A DNA stretch of 32,823 bases, from assembly GCA_903844685.1 (NCBI GenBank), contig CAIMUM010000127.1, positions 1-32,823 on the forward strand, given 5' to 3'. Source of the DNA: an uncultured Dehalococcoidia bacterium. GTDB lineage: Bacteria > Chloroflexota > Dehalococcoidia > GIF9 > UBA5629. The notes below the pieces were generated by a model. It had not been told where the DNA came from. It made no database searches and was given only the letters and a program-made list of their open reading frames with translations. Made by a program: the position numbers and the translations under genes. Each line of letters starts with the position of its first letter. The first letter of the stretch is position 1. Below, piece after piece: positions 8,352 through 15,784 of the stretch.

Positions 8352-8861
8352 TTATACTTTGCTCTCCTTTTTCAATTGTTCTAACTTATCCCACCGGTGA
8401 TCACTGGACCCGCTGGTATGGCTGCAATTGCCCCTGGCTAACTCATGGCCGCATACAGGGCATATACCCGGGCAATCCGGCCGGCACAATAACTTGGTAG
8501 GTGTTGACATAATAATATATTGTCTGATCGCTTCATTCAAGTCAAGTACATGAGAATTATCTATAATAAAATCCTCAGGCGCGGGGTGAAGGTGGACACC
8601 CGAAATAATATCTATAAGGGGGAAATACTCATCCTCCATATGGAACGTAATTCGCTTATAAGCTTCTCCAAGGCAGCGTGAGCATATTCCTTTTATATCT
8701 GCGTCAAGCTTGCCTGTCACAAGTATTCCGCGATTGGTGCGTATAAGACTTACTTCGCCTGATACGCGGTTGTCATTATTTTCGCCGGCAAGTTCATCTA
8801 TTTTATAATTTCGCTCGGCTCCAACCGGCTCTTTCCGGAGCTGTGCGGTATTAATTTGCAT
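8352..8861 (-). CDS. DUF177/YceD family protein, 23S rRNA accumulation-associated
   Basis: 169 residues. YceD/DUF177 proteins are encoded next to rpmF in most bacteria and are linked to 23S rRNA or large-subunit accumulation. Visible marks are the central C-S-R-C-L motif (about 60-64), the acidic D-E-Y-F-P stretch, D-L-N-E-A-I-R-Q-Y-I, and the C-terminal C-R-P-D-C-x-G-I-C-P-x-C-G cysteine cluster. It is first in the minus-strand operon, with its ATG about 23 nt downstream of the predicted transcription start of a perfect sigma-70 promoter. Confidence 0.93.
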   Translation of the reverse strand: MQINTAQLRKEPVGAERNYKIDELAGENNDNRVSGEVSLIRTNRGILVTGKLDADIKGICSRCLGEAYKRITFHMEDEYFPLIDIISGVHLHPAPEDFIIDNSHVLDLNEAIRQYIIMSTPTKLLCRPDCPGICPVCGHELARGNCSHTSGSSDHRWDKLEQLKKESKV

Positions 8862-8890
8862 TTCAGCAGAATCGATTACGTATTTGGCTC

Positions 8891-8919
8891 ATTATATGTT
8901 GCCATACGTTTAATGTCAA
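8891..8919 (-). promoter_or_regulatory. perfect sigma-70 consensus promoter for the DUF177-rpmF-fabD-like operon
   Basis: On the minus strand: TTGACA (8919-8914), 17-bp spacer, TATAAT (8896-8891). All 12 hexamer positions match consensus and the spacing is optimal. Predicted start is near 8884, giving a 5' leader of about 23 nt before the DUF177 ATG at 8861. A perfect consensus usually means strong basal transcription that may need repression, which fits the overlapping dyad. Confidence 0.85.
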
Positions 8920-8934
8920 GAAATTGAACGTATG
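8903..8934. promoter_or_regulatory. inverted repeat overlapping the -35 region, possible operator
   Basis: CATACGTT (8903-8910) and AACGTATG (8927-8934) form a perfect 8-bp inverted repeat with 16 nt between arms. The left arm lies in the promoter spacer, the right arm is upstream of the -35, and the -35 hexamer is between them, which is a typical repressor or activator geometry. The right-arm sequence TGAACGTAT (8925-8933) recurs at 9211-9219, overlapping the -10 of the rplI promoter. No regulator gene is nearby and the site matches no operator that I recognise. Confidence 0.45.
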
Positions 8935-9194
8935 CTGGCACGTTGACGGGACCTATCTCGGTTACAACTGTCTGTGCTTACTACAAATTGAATAATACAG
9001 CCGGACACCGCGGAGCCAAATAGATTTGTCCTTGACTGCAATGATTAAAAGGATTTAAACTGTTTTCCGGTGAGGGTGATGTATCCGGCAACCGCGGTGT
9101 TGAACCTATTTCATATGGATCAATACCTTAATGCCCGGCCAGGTAAATATTCCTCAACGACAATTATTTAAGCTTAGTTCAGTACCTTATGGAG

Positions 9195-9222
9195 TTGTCC
9201 TTAGCGGAGGTGAACGTATAAT
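9195..9222 (+). promoter_or_regulatory. promoter for the rplI-dnaB operon
   Basis: TTGTCC (9195-9200, 4 of 6 matches) is followed after 16 bp by TATAAT (9217-9222, 6 of 6). A second TATAAT at 9242-9247 lacks a good -35. Predicted start is about 9229, giving a leader of roughly 68 nt before the rplI ATG. Confidence 0.5.
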
Positions 9223-9296
9223 TTTCAATGTAATTATTCTGTATAATAATAGTTAAACAGCTATTGATAATGACGAAAGGAGTTATGTTAACCAGT

Positions 9297-9749
9297 ATGA
9301 AAGTAGTTTTTTTAGAGGATGTTTCAGCTAAAGAAAAGAAGGGTGATATTAAAGAGGTTTCCGATGGATATGCAAGGCACTATCTTTTACCCAAAGGGCT
9401 GGCTTTACCGGCGACTGCGGCTGCGGTAAAGACAGCGGAAAAGTTAGTCGGTGACAGGGAGAGGAAGCGGGCGCGTCTGCACGATGAGTACGTAGAACTT
9501 GCGGGGCAAATTAATGGCAAGGAATTGCGCTTCAAAGGTAAATCCAGTGCGAGAGGTACCCTGCACGGTTCAATCACCTCTGCTGATATAGCAGACAGGT
9601 TATCTGATCTCATTAACGTGGACATAGACAAGAAGAAAATAGCTTTAAAGAATTCTTTGCACAAAGTGGGGGAATATGAAGTCGAGGTTGTTTTTGCCAG
9701 GGATGCTGTGGCTAAAATTAAGGTTATAGTTGAAGGATTGACAGACTGA
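9297..9749 (+). CDS. rplI: 50S ribosomal protein L9
   Basis: 150 residues from the ATG at 9297, the L9 standard length. The N-terminus M-K-V-V-F-L-E-D-V matches the family start, followed by G-x-x-x-x-V-x-D-G-Y-A-R-x-Y-L-L-P-K-G-L-A, the hallmark of the N-terminal rRNA-binding domain. A long connecting helix and a C-terminal domain with the G-S-I-T-x-x-D-I-A block follow. The frame is open further upstream (TTG 9264, ATG 9285), but family homology begins at 9297. The AAAGGAG box (9276-9282) is 14 nt from 9297 and only 2 nt from 9285, so neither spacing is ideal. Only 4 nt separate it from dnaB, so they are co-transcribed. The usual rpsF-ssb-rpsR neighbours are absent. Confidence 0.96.
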   Translation: MKVVFLEDVSAKEKKGDIKEVSDGYARHYLLPKGLALPATAAAVKTAEKLVGDRERKRARLHDEYVELAGQINGKELRFKGKSSARGTLHGSITSADIADRLSDLINVDIDKKKIALKNSLHKVGEYEVEVVFARDAVAKIKVIVEGLTD

Positions 9750-9753
9750 AGCA

Positions 9754-11157
9754 ATGAAAGAAGCTTTGCCTCCTTATGACCTGGATGCTGAAGAAGCGGT
9801 GATTGGCTCACTACTAATTGATAGTGAATCGATCAGCGACATAGATACAATTGTGGGCGCGGAGGATTTCTTCAGCGAGCAGAATCAGCTTGTATACAGC
9901 GCTTGCCGCGGCCTTTACCAGCGCGATGAATCGATAAACCAGATTACTGTAGCCCAGGAACTGGTAAGGCTGGGGAAGCTGGATGAAACCGGCGGCGCAG
10001 CTTACTTGAGCCACCTTGTATCCATGGTGCCGACATCCCTGCATGTCAGGCACTACGCCCAAATAGTTTACCGCCTATCCACCATGCGGCGACTGATAAG
10101 CGCCGCCGGTCAGATCGAGTCCATAGGTTATAAAGCTGACCCTGATGTGGATCTGTCGCTTAACAGAGCTGAGGATATAATCTTCAAACTGCGCACCAAG
10201 CAGGGGCGTGGTGAGTTCGTACCCATTCAAGATGCGTTGAACAGGTATTTTGAAGAAGCAGCGGAGAAAACGGTATCTGCCCGGGATATCCAGAGCATCA
10301 AGACCGGCTTCAAAGCAATTGACGAGGCCACGGGAGGTTTGCAGCGGTCTGAACTGGTGATCCTGGCGGCCAGGACCAGCATCGGTAAGACCAGCCTTGC
10401 GCTGAATATAGCACGCAATGCCGCGGTCAATCAGAAAGCCTGTGTTGCCATATTCAGCCTGGAGATGTCGCGCCGGGAGATCATTCAAAGATTATTGTCC
10501 AGTGAAGCTAATATCGAGTCACAGCATTTCCGCAAAGGACGTTTTTCAGACCTGGAGGAAAAGCTGCTGCACAGAGAGATAATTCCCAGACTGGCAGAAA
10601 CGTCGATATATATTGACGATACACCGAATATGCGCATAAGCGAGGTGCGCAGTAAAGCGAAACGGCTTCACCTGAAGCACAGCGTTGATATGATAGTGAT
10701 TGACTATATACAACTGCTGCGCGGTGATTCCAGGAACGATAACCGTGTGCAGGAGATCACAGAAATAACGCAATCTCTGAAAGCTCTTGCCAGGGAGGTT
10801 GACACGCCGGTGCTGGCGCTGTCGCAGTTAAGCCGCAACATTGAGCACCGGCAGGAAGGCAGGAGGCTGAAGCAGCAGGTTAAACCTCAGCTTTCCGACC
10901 TGCGGGACAGCGGCAGCATTGAACAGGATGCGGATGTAGTAATGTTTATACACCGCTGGGACAAGATTTATCCTACCGAAGAGGACTGGTTGCGCGAGAT
11001 TGGAGAGGATACACCCTATCCCAAGGGAATCGCCCAGATAATAATAGCCAAAAACCGTAACGGCCCAACCGGAGAGGTACAATTGAGGTTTATCCAGGAA
11101 ACCACCAAGTTCGATAATATTGACAGCAATGTTGTCGAAGTCAGCTCCATATATTAA
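9754..11157 (+). CDS. dnaB: replicative DNA helicase DnaB
   Basis: 467 residues, normal for DnaB/DnaC hexameric helicase. It unwinds DNA at the replication fork ahead of the polymerase. The N-terminal primase-interacting domain begins with the P-x-x-x-x-A-E-x-A-V-I-G-S-L-L block; the RecA-like motor starts near residue 180. Walker A reads A-R-T-S-I-G-K-T (206-213) where most members have G/A-R-P-x-M-G-K-T, so the usual Pro is Thr and Met is Ile; the catalytic Lys212 and Thr213 remain. Walker B is I-V-I-D-Y-I-Q-L-L (Asp320). The H4 block L-S-Q-L-S-R and the S-D-L-R-D-S-G-S-I-E-Q-D-A-D block are intact. It is followed by two loader-type genes in the same operon. Confidence 0.97.
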   Translation: MKEALPPYDLDAEEAVIGSLLIDSESISDIDTIVGAEDFFSEQNQLVYSACRGLYQRDESINQITVAQELVRLGKLDETGGAAYLSHLVSMVPTSLHVRHYAQIVYRLSTMRRLISAAGQIESIGYKADPDVDLSLNRAEDIIFKLRTKQGRGEFVPIQDALNRYFEEAAEKTVSARDIQSIKTGFKAIDEATGGLQRSELVILAARTSIGKTSLALNIARNAAVNQKACVAIFSLEMSRREIIQRLLSSEANIESQHFRKGRFSDLEEKLLHREIIPRLAETSIYIDDTPNMRISEVRSKAKRLHLKHSVDMIVIDYIQLLRGDSRNDNRVQEITEITQSLKALAREVDTPVLALSQLSRNIEHRQEGRRLKQQVKPQLSDLRDSGSIEQDADVVMFIHRWDKIYPTEEDWLREIGEDTPYPKGIAQIIIAKNRNGPTGEVQLRFIQETTKFDNIDSNVVEVSSIY

Positions 11158-11171
11158 GGTATAGGTAAACC

Positions 11172-11891
11172 ATGGATAGCAGTTTCAAGGGTTTTCCATC
11201 AAGGGCGGAGGTTACTCCTTTGCCCAATGTATTTTTCAGTGAAGTCTTGCCTTTGATGGAGGATGTTGTTGAGGTGAAAGTTGTAATGCAGATCTTTTTT
11301 TTATTGAGCAGGAGAAAGGGTTACCCGCGGTTTGCCAGCTTTAGCGAACTGATACATGATCCTGTGATTATAAAAGGTTTGCGTGAAGTTCCGGGAAATC
11401 CGGAAATTATGCTCAAAAAAGCGCTGGACAGCGCCGTTCAAGCAGGCATATTGATGCATATCCCTGTAGATGTTCAACAGCTGTCCGACGACGCATATTT
11501 TATAAATAACCAGGCGGAGCATGAGACTATCCGCAAAATACTCGCAGGCACGCTGAAGATCCCCAGTGTAAAGATCAGGAAGGTTGAGGAGCAGGCCCAG
11601 GTAGAAGCAAGCGATATCTATAACCTTTATGAACAGAATATAGGCATGCTTACACCTATCCTTGCGGAGGAACTGCAAGAGGCTGAACACCGGTATCCTG
11701 CGGAATGGATCCAGGACGCTTTCCGCGAAGCGCTAAGGGCAAATGTACGGAGCTGGAAATATATACACAGCATTTTAAAACGTTGGGAAAGAGAAGGAAG
11801 AAAAGATGGAAAACCTGTCGGAGATTCTCGGCAAGAAAGAGATCCCGATAAATACATCCGGGGAAAATACGGACACATGGTACGGCGGTAA
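11172..11891 (+). CDS. DnaD-domain replication protein
   Basis: 239 residues. The C-terminal part (about 145-210) matches the DnaD/DnaB-like DDBH2 domain: Y-N-L-Y-E-Q-N-I-G-M-L-T-P near its start and W-I-x-x-A-F-x-x-A-x-x-x-N-x-R-S-W-K-Y-I-x-x-I-L-x-R-W near its end. The N-terminal part looks like a winged-helix module (about 20-110). In Firmicutes, DnaD proteins help load the replicative helicase at origins and restart sites. Position between dnaB and a DnaC/DnaI-type loader supports that role here. Its 3' end overlaps the downstream loader gene by 86 nt in another frame, which implies translational coupling. Confidence 0.88.
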   Translation: MDSSFKGFPSRAEVTPLPNVFFSEVLPLMEDVVEVKVVMQIFFLLSRRKGYPRFASFSELIHDPVIIKGLREVPGNPEIMLKKALDSAVQAGILMHIPVDVQQLSDDAYFINNQAEHETIRKILAGTLKIPSVKIRKVEEQAQVEASDIYNLYEQNIGMLTPILAEELQEAEHRYPAEWIQDAFREALRANVRSWKYIHSILKRWEREGRKDGKPVGDSRQERDPDKYIRGKYGHMVRR

Positions 11892-13218
11892 GCCGGAAGT
11901 GTTCGTTGCCGGTGTACAGTCGGTCAATGACTGTACCGTATGCCACGGGACAAAATTCATACATCCTTTGCTGGCATCGGGCGAGCCCGATTACAGCCGT
12001 CTGGAACCGTGTGGTTGTACCAGGAAAGATATTGATAACAGGAAGGCAGCGCGTTTACAGGCTATCAGCAATTTGGGCAGCCTCTCCAAGCTAACTTTCG
12101 ACAACCTGTTGCCTTCAGGACGTAATGATGACGCTGTTTCCCAGAAGCTTTTTCAATTGGCTTTAGACGAAATCCGTAAATTCGCCGAAAATCCGCAGGG
12201 CTGGATAATTTTGGCGGGACCCGTCGGTAGCGGGAAAACGCATTTAGCCTCTGCTGTGGCGAATTACCGCATAAGCCTGGGACACCCCGCATTTTATATC
12301 ACCGCCGGTGAACTATTAGATCACCTGCGGTCAGCTTTCAGCCCAAATAGCGAAGTTGGATATGATGAGTTATTTGAGCAGATCAAGGAAAGCCCGTTGC
12401 TACTGTTGGATAACCTGAATTATTCCGCCACCACCGCCTGGTCAAAAGGCAAGCTTGACCAGATCTTAGAGCACCGTTTCAACGGCAGGCTTCCGACGCT
12501 GATAACCACGAGCATGGCAATTGAGGAGTTTGGCAATGACTATGCCGGGCATATTTATGATACTGAAGTCAGCAAGGTGCTCATATTGAAAAAGGAGTCA
12601 TCCAGCCTGCAGAGCTTAGATAGCCTTGATCTCGAGTTACTGAAAAACATGAAATTTGCCAATTTTGATGCCAAGCGGCTGAGCCTTCCCGACGAGGTCC
12701 GAAAAAATCTCGAGCAGGCCTTCAATATAGCCCGCGATTTTGCCAGGGTTCCGCAGGGCTGGCTGATATTTGAGGGCTTGAACGGCTGCGGCAAGACACA
12801 CCTGGCTGCGGCTATTGCGAACCAGTTGAGGGAGACGGGCAAAGAAGTCCTTTTCATCGTGGTTCCGGATTTGCTCGATCATCTGCGTTCCTCTTTTGCC
12901 CCTGAAAGCAGGATTTCCTATGACGCATTATTCGAGAAGATAAAAAAAATGCCGATCCTGGTACTGGATGATTTTGGAGAGCATGCTGCTACGCCATGGG
13001 CGCAGGAAAAGCTCTACCAGTTGATGAACTACCGTTATAACGCCCGCCTGGCTACTGTAATGACCACCTGCCTTAATCTGGAAGAAATAGAAAACAGGGT
13101 CAGTTCACGTATGGTGGACCCCAGTATCAGCCTCGTGTTCAACATCATTGCGCCTGATTACCGGGGGGATATCAAGACGTCACGTGTTGTAAGGTCCCGT
13201 CCGAGACCAAAAAATTAG
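11806..13218 (+). CDS. helicase loader with two tandem DnaC/DnaI-type AAA+ domains
   Basis: 470 residues. An N-terminal zinc-binding region has C43, C46, C69 and C71, as in DnaI-type loaders. Module 1 (about 95-265) has Walker A GPVGSGKT (138-145), but Walker B is L-L-L-L-D-N (Asn203 for the second acid), and the arginine-finger region reads D245/H249 where module 2 has R431/R435. Module 2 (about 295-455) has GLNGCGKT (324-331), L-V-L-D-D (385-389) and the R-V-S-S-R box (431-435). The two share L-L-D-H-L-R-S-x-F-x-P-x-S and Y-D-x-L-F-E-x-I-K, spaced 186 residues apart, so this is an internal duplication. Loaders of this family bind DnaB hexamers and open or place them on DNA. Module 1 probably binds ATP without complementing a neighbour (inference). 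AAGGAAG precedes the ATG. Confidence 0.9.
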   Translation: MENLSEILGKKEIPINTSGENTDTWYGGKPEVFVAGVQSVNDCTVCHGTKFIHPLLASGEPDYSRLEPCGCTRKDIDNRKAARLQAISNLGSLSKLTFDNLLPSGRNDDAVSQKLFQLALDEIRKFAENPQGWIILAGPVGSGKTHLASAVANYRISLGHPAFYITAGELLDHLRSAFSPNSEVGYDELFEQIKESPLLLLDNLNYSATTAWSKGKLDQILEHRFNGRLPTLITTSMAIEEFGNDYAGHIYDTEVSKVLILKKESSSLQSLDSLDLELLKNMKFANFDAKRLSLPDEVRKNLEQAFNIARDFARVPQGWLIFEGLNGCGKTHLAAAIANQLRETGKEVLFIVVPDLLDHLRSSFAPESRISYDALFEKIKKMPILVLDDFGEHAATPWAQEKLYQLMNYRYNARLATVMTTCLNLEEIENRVSSRMVDPSISLVFNIIAPDYRGDIKTSRVVRSRPRPKN

Positions 13219-13292
13219 CCGGTGTCTGAGCCTTATTGAGGCTATACGGTTTTCCTGATAGAATAACTTTTAATATAAAAGCGGACGATAGT

Positions 13293-13802
13293 ATGGTAAA
13301 TCAGCCTGTACTGGTATTGAACGAAAATTACCTGCCCCTTAATATCTGCCGTGTGCGCAGGGCAGTGGTGTTGGTGCTGGTGGGCAAAGCGGAGGTGGTG
13401 GAAAACGGGCGCGGATATTTTTCGGCCACTTCCGGTAAATACGAGATACCGTCGGTGATAAGATTGGTCTATTTAATACGCAGGCATGCCCATCCCAGGA
13501 AAATGACCAAGCTGGAGATTTTTAACCGGGACAAATACATCTGCCAGTATTGCGGAAAAGAGGGCAAAGAGCTCACACTGGATCATGTCATGCCGCGCCG
13601 CAACAATGGCCAGCACACGTGGGAAAATATCGTCGCCGCCTGTATCCCGTGTAACAGGCGGAAGGCCGGGCGGACGCCTGCTGAGGCCGGTATGCCCCTG
13701 TTACGTCAACCCCGTGCCCCGGGAAACGTGGGGTTCTACATACCTTTCCAGTATTTGAAGCTCCGTGCTGAGTGGGAGAAATATCTTCCACATACGAAAT
13801 AG
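13293..13802 (+). CDS. HNH endonuclease family protein
   Basis: 169 residues from the ATG at 13293, where the family N-terminus V-L-V-L-N-x-x-Y-x-P-L-N begins. An in-frame upstream extension to 13236 has no family features. The HNH domain is C-Q-Y-C-G (zinc pair), L-T-L-D-H-V-M-P-R (catalytic His), T-W-E-N-I-V-A-A-C-x-x-C-N-x-x-K (Asn and second zinc pair). Genes of this kind are common single-copy chromosomal genes of unknown physiological role and differ from restriction or homing HNH genes only by context. It follows the loader gene by 74 nt on the same strand and is convergent with ricT. The nuclease fold is clear; the target is unknown. Confidence 0.9.
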   Translation: MVNQPVLVLNENYLPLNICRVRRAVVLVLVGKAEVVENGRGYFSATSGKYEIPSVIRLVYLIRRHAHPRKMTKLEIFNRDKYICQYCGKEGKELTLDHVMPRRNNGQHTWENIVAACIPCNRRKAGRTPAEAGMPLLRQPRAPGNVGFYIPFQYLKLRAEWEKYLPHTK

Positions 13803-13811
13803 AAGTTTTTA

Positions 13812-14627
13812 CTATTGGGGCTTTCTGGGATTTACGATAACCGCGTCACGGGTAGGGACCTCTATGGTAACGCCGGTTTCCAGTTCGGCCATTACCGTAT
13901 CTTTGATAACGTTCCTCCCGACTATCTTGGCCTTGCCCATCCTGGTGATTATCTCCTGGCCTACGTCGGGCAATTTGCCTTTCATTTCGTGATATTGATC
14001 ATATTCATAGCCCAGGCAGCAGAGCAACCGTCCGCAAAGGCCGGATGTTTTCATCGGGTTAAGCGCGATGTCCTGTTCCTTGGCCATTTTAATAGAGACG
14101 GGCATGAATTCGCTGAGAAAAGCAACGCAGCAAAGCTGACAGCCGCATTTGCCCACGCCGCCTATCAGCTTGGCTTCATCCCTCGCCCCAACCTGGCGCA
14201 GTTCCACATGCGTCCTCAATTCGTGGCTGAGTTTACGCACAAGTTCGCGGAAGTCGACGCGCTTTTCAGAGTAGAAGAATACGATGAGGTGGGACCCGTC
14301 CAGGTTATACTGGGCGTAAATGACTTTCATCGGTAAATCCAGGCTGTCTTTGAGCTCTTTACCTTTAAGGAGGGCTTTCTTGGCGCGTTCCCTCTGGTGT
14401 TGGGCCTGGGCTATATCCTCAGGGGTGGCAAGCCGTATCACCGGTTTAAAAGGTTCAGCGTTTTCCGCAGGTGTCACCTCCCTGGCGGCTGCTACGACCT
14501 TTCCCATTTCAATACCGCGGTTGGTTTCAACTATTACCTGGTCATTAAGCTTCAGGTCGAAGCCGGCAGTGTCGAAACTGTAAATCTTGCCGGCCTGCAT
14601 GAAACGGACCCCGATGATATTAGCCAT
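13812..14627 (-). CDS. ricT: PSP1/RicT-family regulatory protein
   Basis: 271 residues, PSP1 domain. Visible hallmarks are G-x-x-x-G-x-V near residue 40, the M-K-V-I-x-A-x-Y-x-L-D-G-S strand, C-G-C-Q-L-C-C (about 160-166), P-V-S-I-K-M-A-K-E-Q, and S-G-L-C-G-R-L-L-C-C-L-x-Y-E. The conserved cysteines match the iron-sulphur ligands described for the Bacillus RicT (YaaT) complex, which with RicA and RicF affects RNase Y activity and signalling. The pairing holB-ricT (yaaT) is conserved in many Gram-positive bacteria. Here the ATG overlaps the holB stop by 1 nt (TAATG), so the two are translationally coupled. Confidence 0.93.
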   Translation of the reverse strand: MANIIGVRFMQAGKIYSFDTAGFDLKLNDQVIVETNRGIEMGKVVAAAREVTPAENAEPFKPVIRLATPEDIAQAQHQRERAKKALLKGKELKDSLDLPMKVIYAQYNLDGSHLIVFFYSEKRVDFRELVRKLSHELRTHVELRQVGARDEAKLIGGVGKCGCQLCCVAFLSEFMPVSIKMAKEQDIALNPMKTSGLCGRLLCCLGYEYDQYHEMKGKLPDVGQEIITRMGKAKIVGRNVIKDTVMAELETGVTIEVPTRDAVIVNPRKPQ

Positions 14628-15673
14628 TATCTATCCGTAGCGGCGGAGTTAAGTGCGTAGTCCGCCCGCCGCTCCTTTCTTGGCATATCCAGCATAAGTA
14701 CCTCGAATAACAGATGCAGATTTGCGTTGAATGATATATAAACAAGCATTTTGTTCAGGCTATCGATAAAATCCTTTATTTCCAGTACGGTCAACATATT
14801 TGCCCATGTCCTGGTCTCATTGAGCTTGTCCAGGTGGGTGACAGCATCGTCACAATTATATTTCAGCAGCATCACATCGCGGCACCATGAAAGCCAGAGC
14901 TTGATGGTTTGCTCTGCGCCACCTCTGTCGGATGGAAGTTGCGCAATATAGGATAACCTGTCGTCCCAATTTTTTGTCAGCAGTGAACTAAATTCGCATA
15001 GCCGCTGCTCGCGGCTTTGCAGGTATCCCGTATCGTTTACGGCGGTTAATGCCCAACCCAGGCATCCGCCTGAGAGCCTGGCCAGCAGTTTTACCGTTCC
15101 CTGGTCCAACCCTTCTACCTGCGTTAACCGTTTTTCTATTTCCCCCGTGGGAACCGGTTTCAATTCAAACCGCTGACATCTTGAAACTATGGTCTGCAGC
15201 AAAGCTTTTTCCTCTGATGTCAGCAGCAGGATAACGATATGTTGCGGAGGCTCCTCTAAAGTTTTTAGCAGGCAATTTGACGCTTCATTTGACATCAGCT
15301 CTGCATTGTCGATGATAAATACCTTATATCTGCCTTCATAGGGAGGCAGGCTTGCACCCCTCTGCAACATCTCCTTTATAGTATCAATGCCAATCTCAGT
15401 AGCCTTCTTTCTGTCTTTAGCATCCCTGCCGCTATTTTTATCGATAACAATTACATCCGGGTGTTTGCCCTCCTCTATGCGCTGGCATACCCGGCATAGC
15501 TTGCAGGGCGGGCTTGCTTGCTCACAGTTCAGCGCGCTGGCCAATTCAAGTGCCAGAGTCATCTTGCCGATATGCTCCGGTCCGACGAAGAGGTAGGCGT
15601 GTGCCAAGGTGCCACGCTCCATGGCATCCCTTAGATAGTTAATTAGCTGTTCTTGTCCTGCCGTTTGCCACAT
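14627..15673 (-). CDS. holB: DNA polymerase III delta-prime subunit
   Basis: 348 residues. Clamp-loader AAA+ protein, part of the complex that loads the beta clamp on DNA. Visible are H-A-Y-L-F-V-G-P at the P-loop, zinc-binding cysteines (C near 50 and P-C-x-x-C-x-x-C about 57-63), the sensor/box V region F-I-I-D-N-A-E-x-M, N-x-L-L-K-T-L-E-E-P-P and S-R-C-Q-R-F. The P-loop reads G-P-E-H-I-G-K-M: Lys is kept but the Thr/Ser that binds Mg is Met. Delta-prime subunits often lack ATPase function, so this suits the role. A minus-strand TATAAT lies at 15716-15711, about 40 bp upstream of the ATG, without a clear -35. Confidence 0.93.
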   Translation of the reverse strand: MWQTAGQEQLINYLRDAMERGTLAHAYLFVGPEHIGKMTLALELASALNCEQASPPCKLCRVCQRIEEGKHPDVIVIDKNSGRDAKDRKKATEIGIDTIKEMLQRGASLPPYEGRYKVFIIDNAELMSNEASNCLLKTLEEPPQHIVILLLTSEEKALLQTIVSRCQRFELKPVPTGEIEKRLTQVEGLDQGTVKLLARLSGGCLGWALTAVNDTGYLQSREQRLCEFSSLLTKNWDDRLSYIAQLPSDRGGAEQTIKLWLSWCRDVMLLKYNCDDAVTHLDKLNETRTWANMLTVLEIKDFIDSLNKMLVYISFNANLHLLFEVLMLDMPRKERRADYALNSAATDR

Positions 15674-15784
15674 GTAATTTTTATTGACAATACCTTTTAA
15701 TCTAAGACGTATTATACAACATATGAAGCAACGCTCGTCCCCGTATTAATACCGGGGCAGGTTACCCGCATAAACAGCCCATAT

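Larger units (their letters stand above)
8862..9296. other. 435-nt divergent intergenic region, no gene
   Basis: This is the largest gap in the window and separates the DUF177-rpmF operon (minus) from rplI-dnaB (plus). It holds the consensus minus-strand promoter (8891-8919), an inverted repeat (8903-8934) and a plus-strand promoter (9195-9222). A weaker plus-strand candidate is TTGACT (9032-9037) with TTTAAA 16 bp downstream. A spaced 9-bp inverted repeat, ACACCGCGG (9005-9013) and CCGCGGTGT (9092-9100), could fold in a leader transcript. I see no ORF with family resemblance and no tRNA-like fold. Confidence 0.7.

Noticed and set aside
9264-9296. Upstream starts for L9 at 9264 (TTG) and 9285 (ATG)
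   Set aside because: L9 proteins begin M-K-V-x-x-L-E-D-V, which matches 9297; the extension has no family match. The AAAGGAG box is only 2 nt from 9285, too close.
9754-11157. DnaB Walker A variant (A-R-T-S-I-G-K-T) as a dead helicase
   Set aside because: The Lys and Thr that bind ATP and Mg and the Walker B Asp are present; the changes are at tolerant positions.
14627-15673. HolB P-loop with Met after the Lys, as a sign of a broken gene
   Set aside because: Delta-prime subunits commonly lack ATPase activity, and the rest of the protein is intact, so this is not degeneration worth a separate finding.
15684-15715. TTGACA at 15684 with TATTAT at 15710 as a second rpoB promoter
   Set aside because: The spacer would be 20 bp, too long for a normal sigma-70 promoter.
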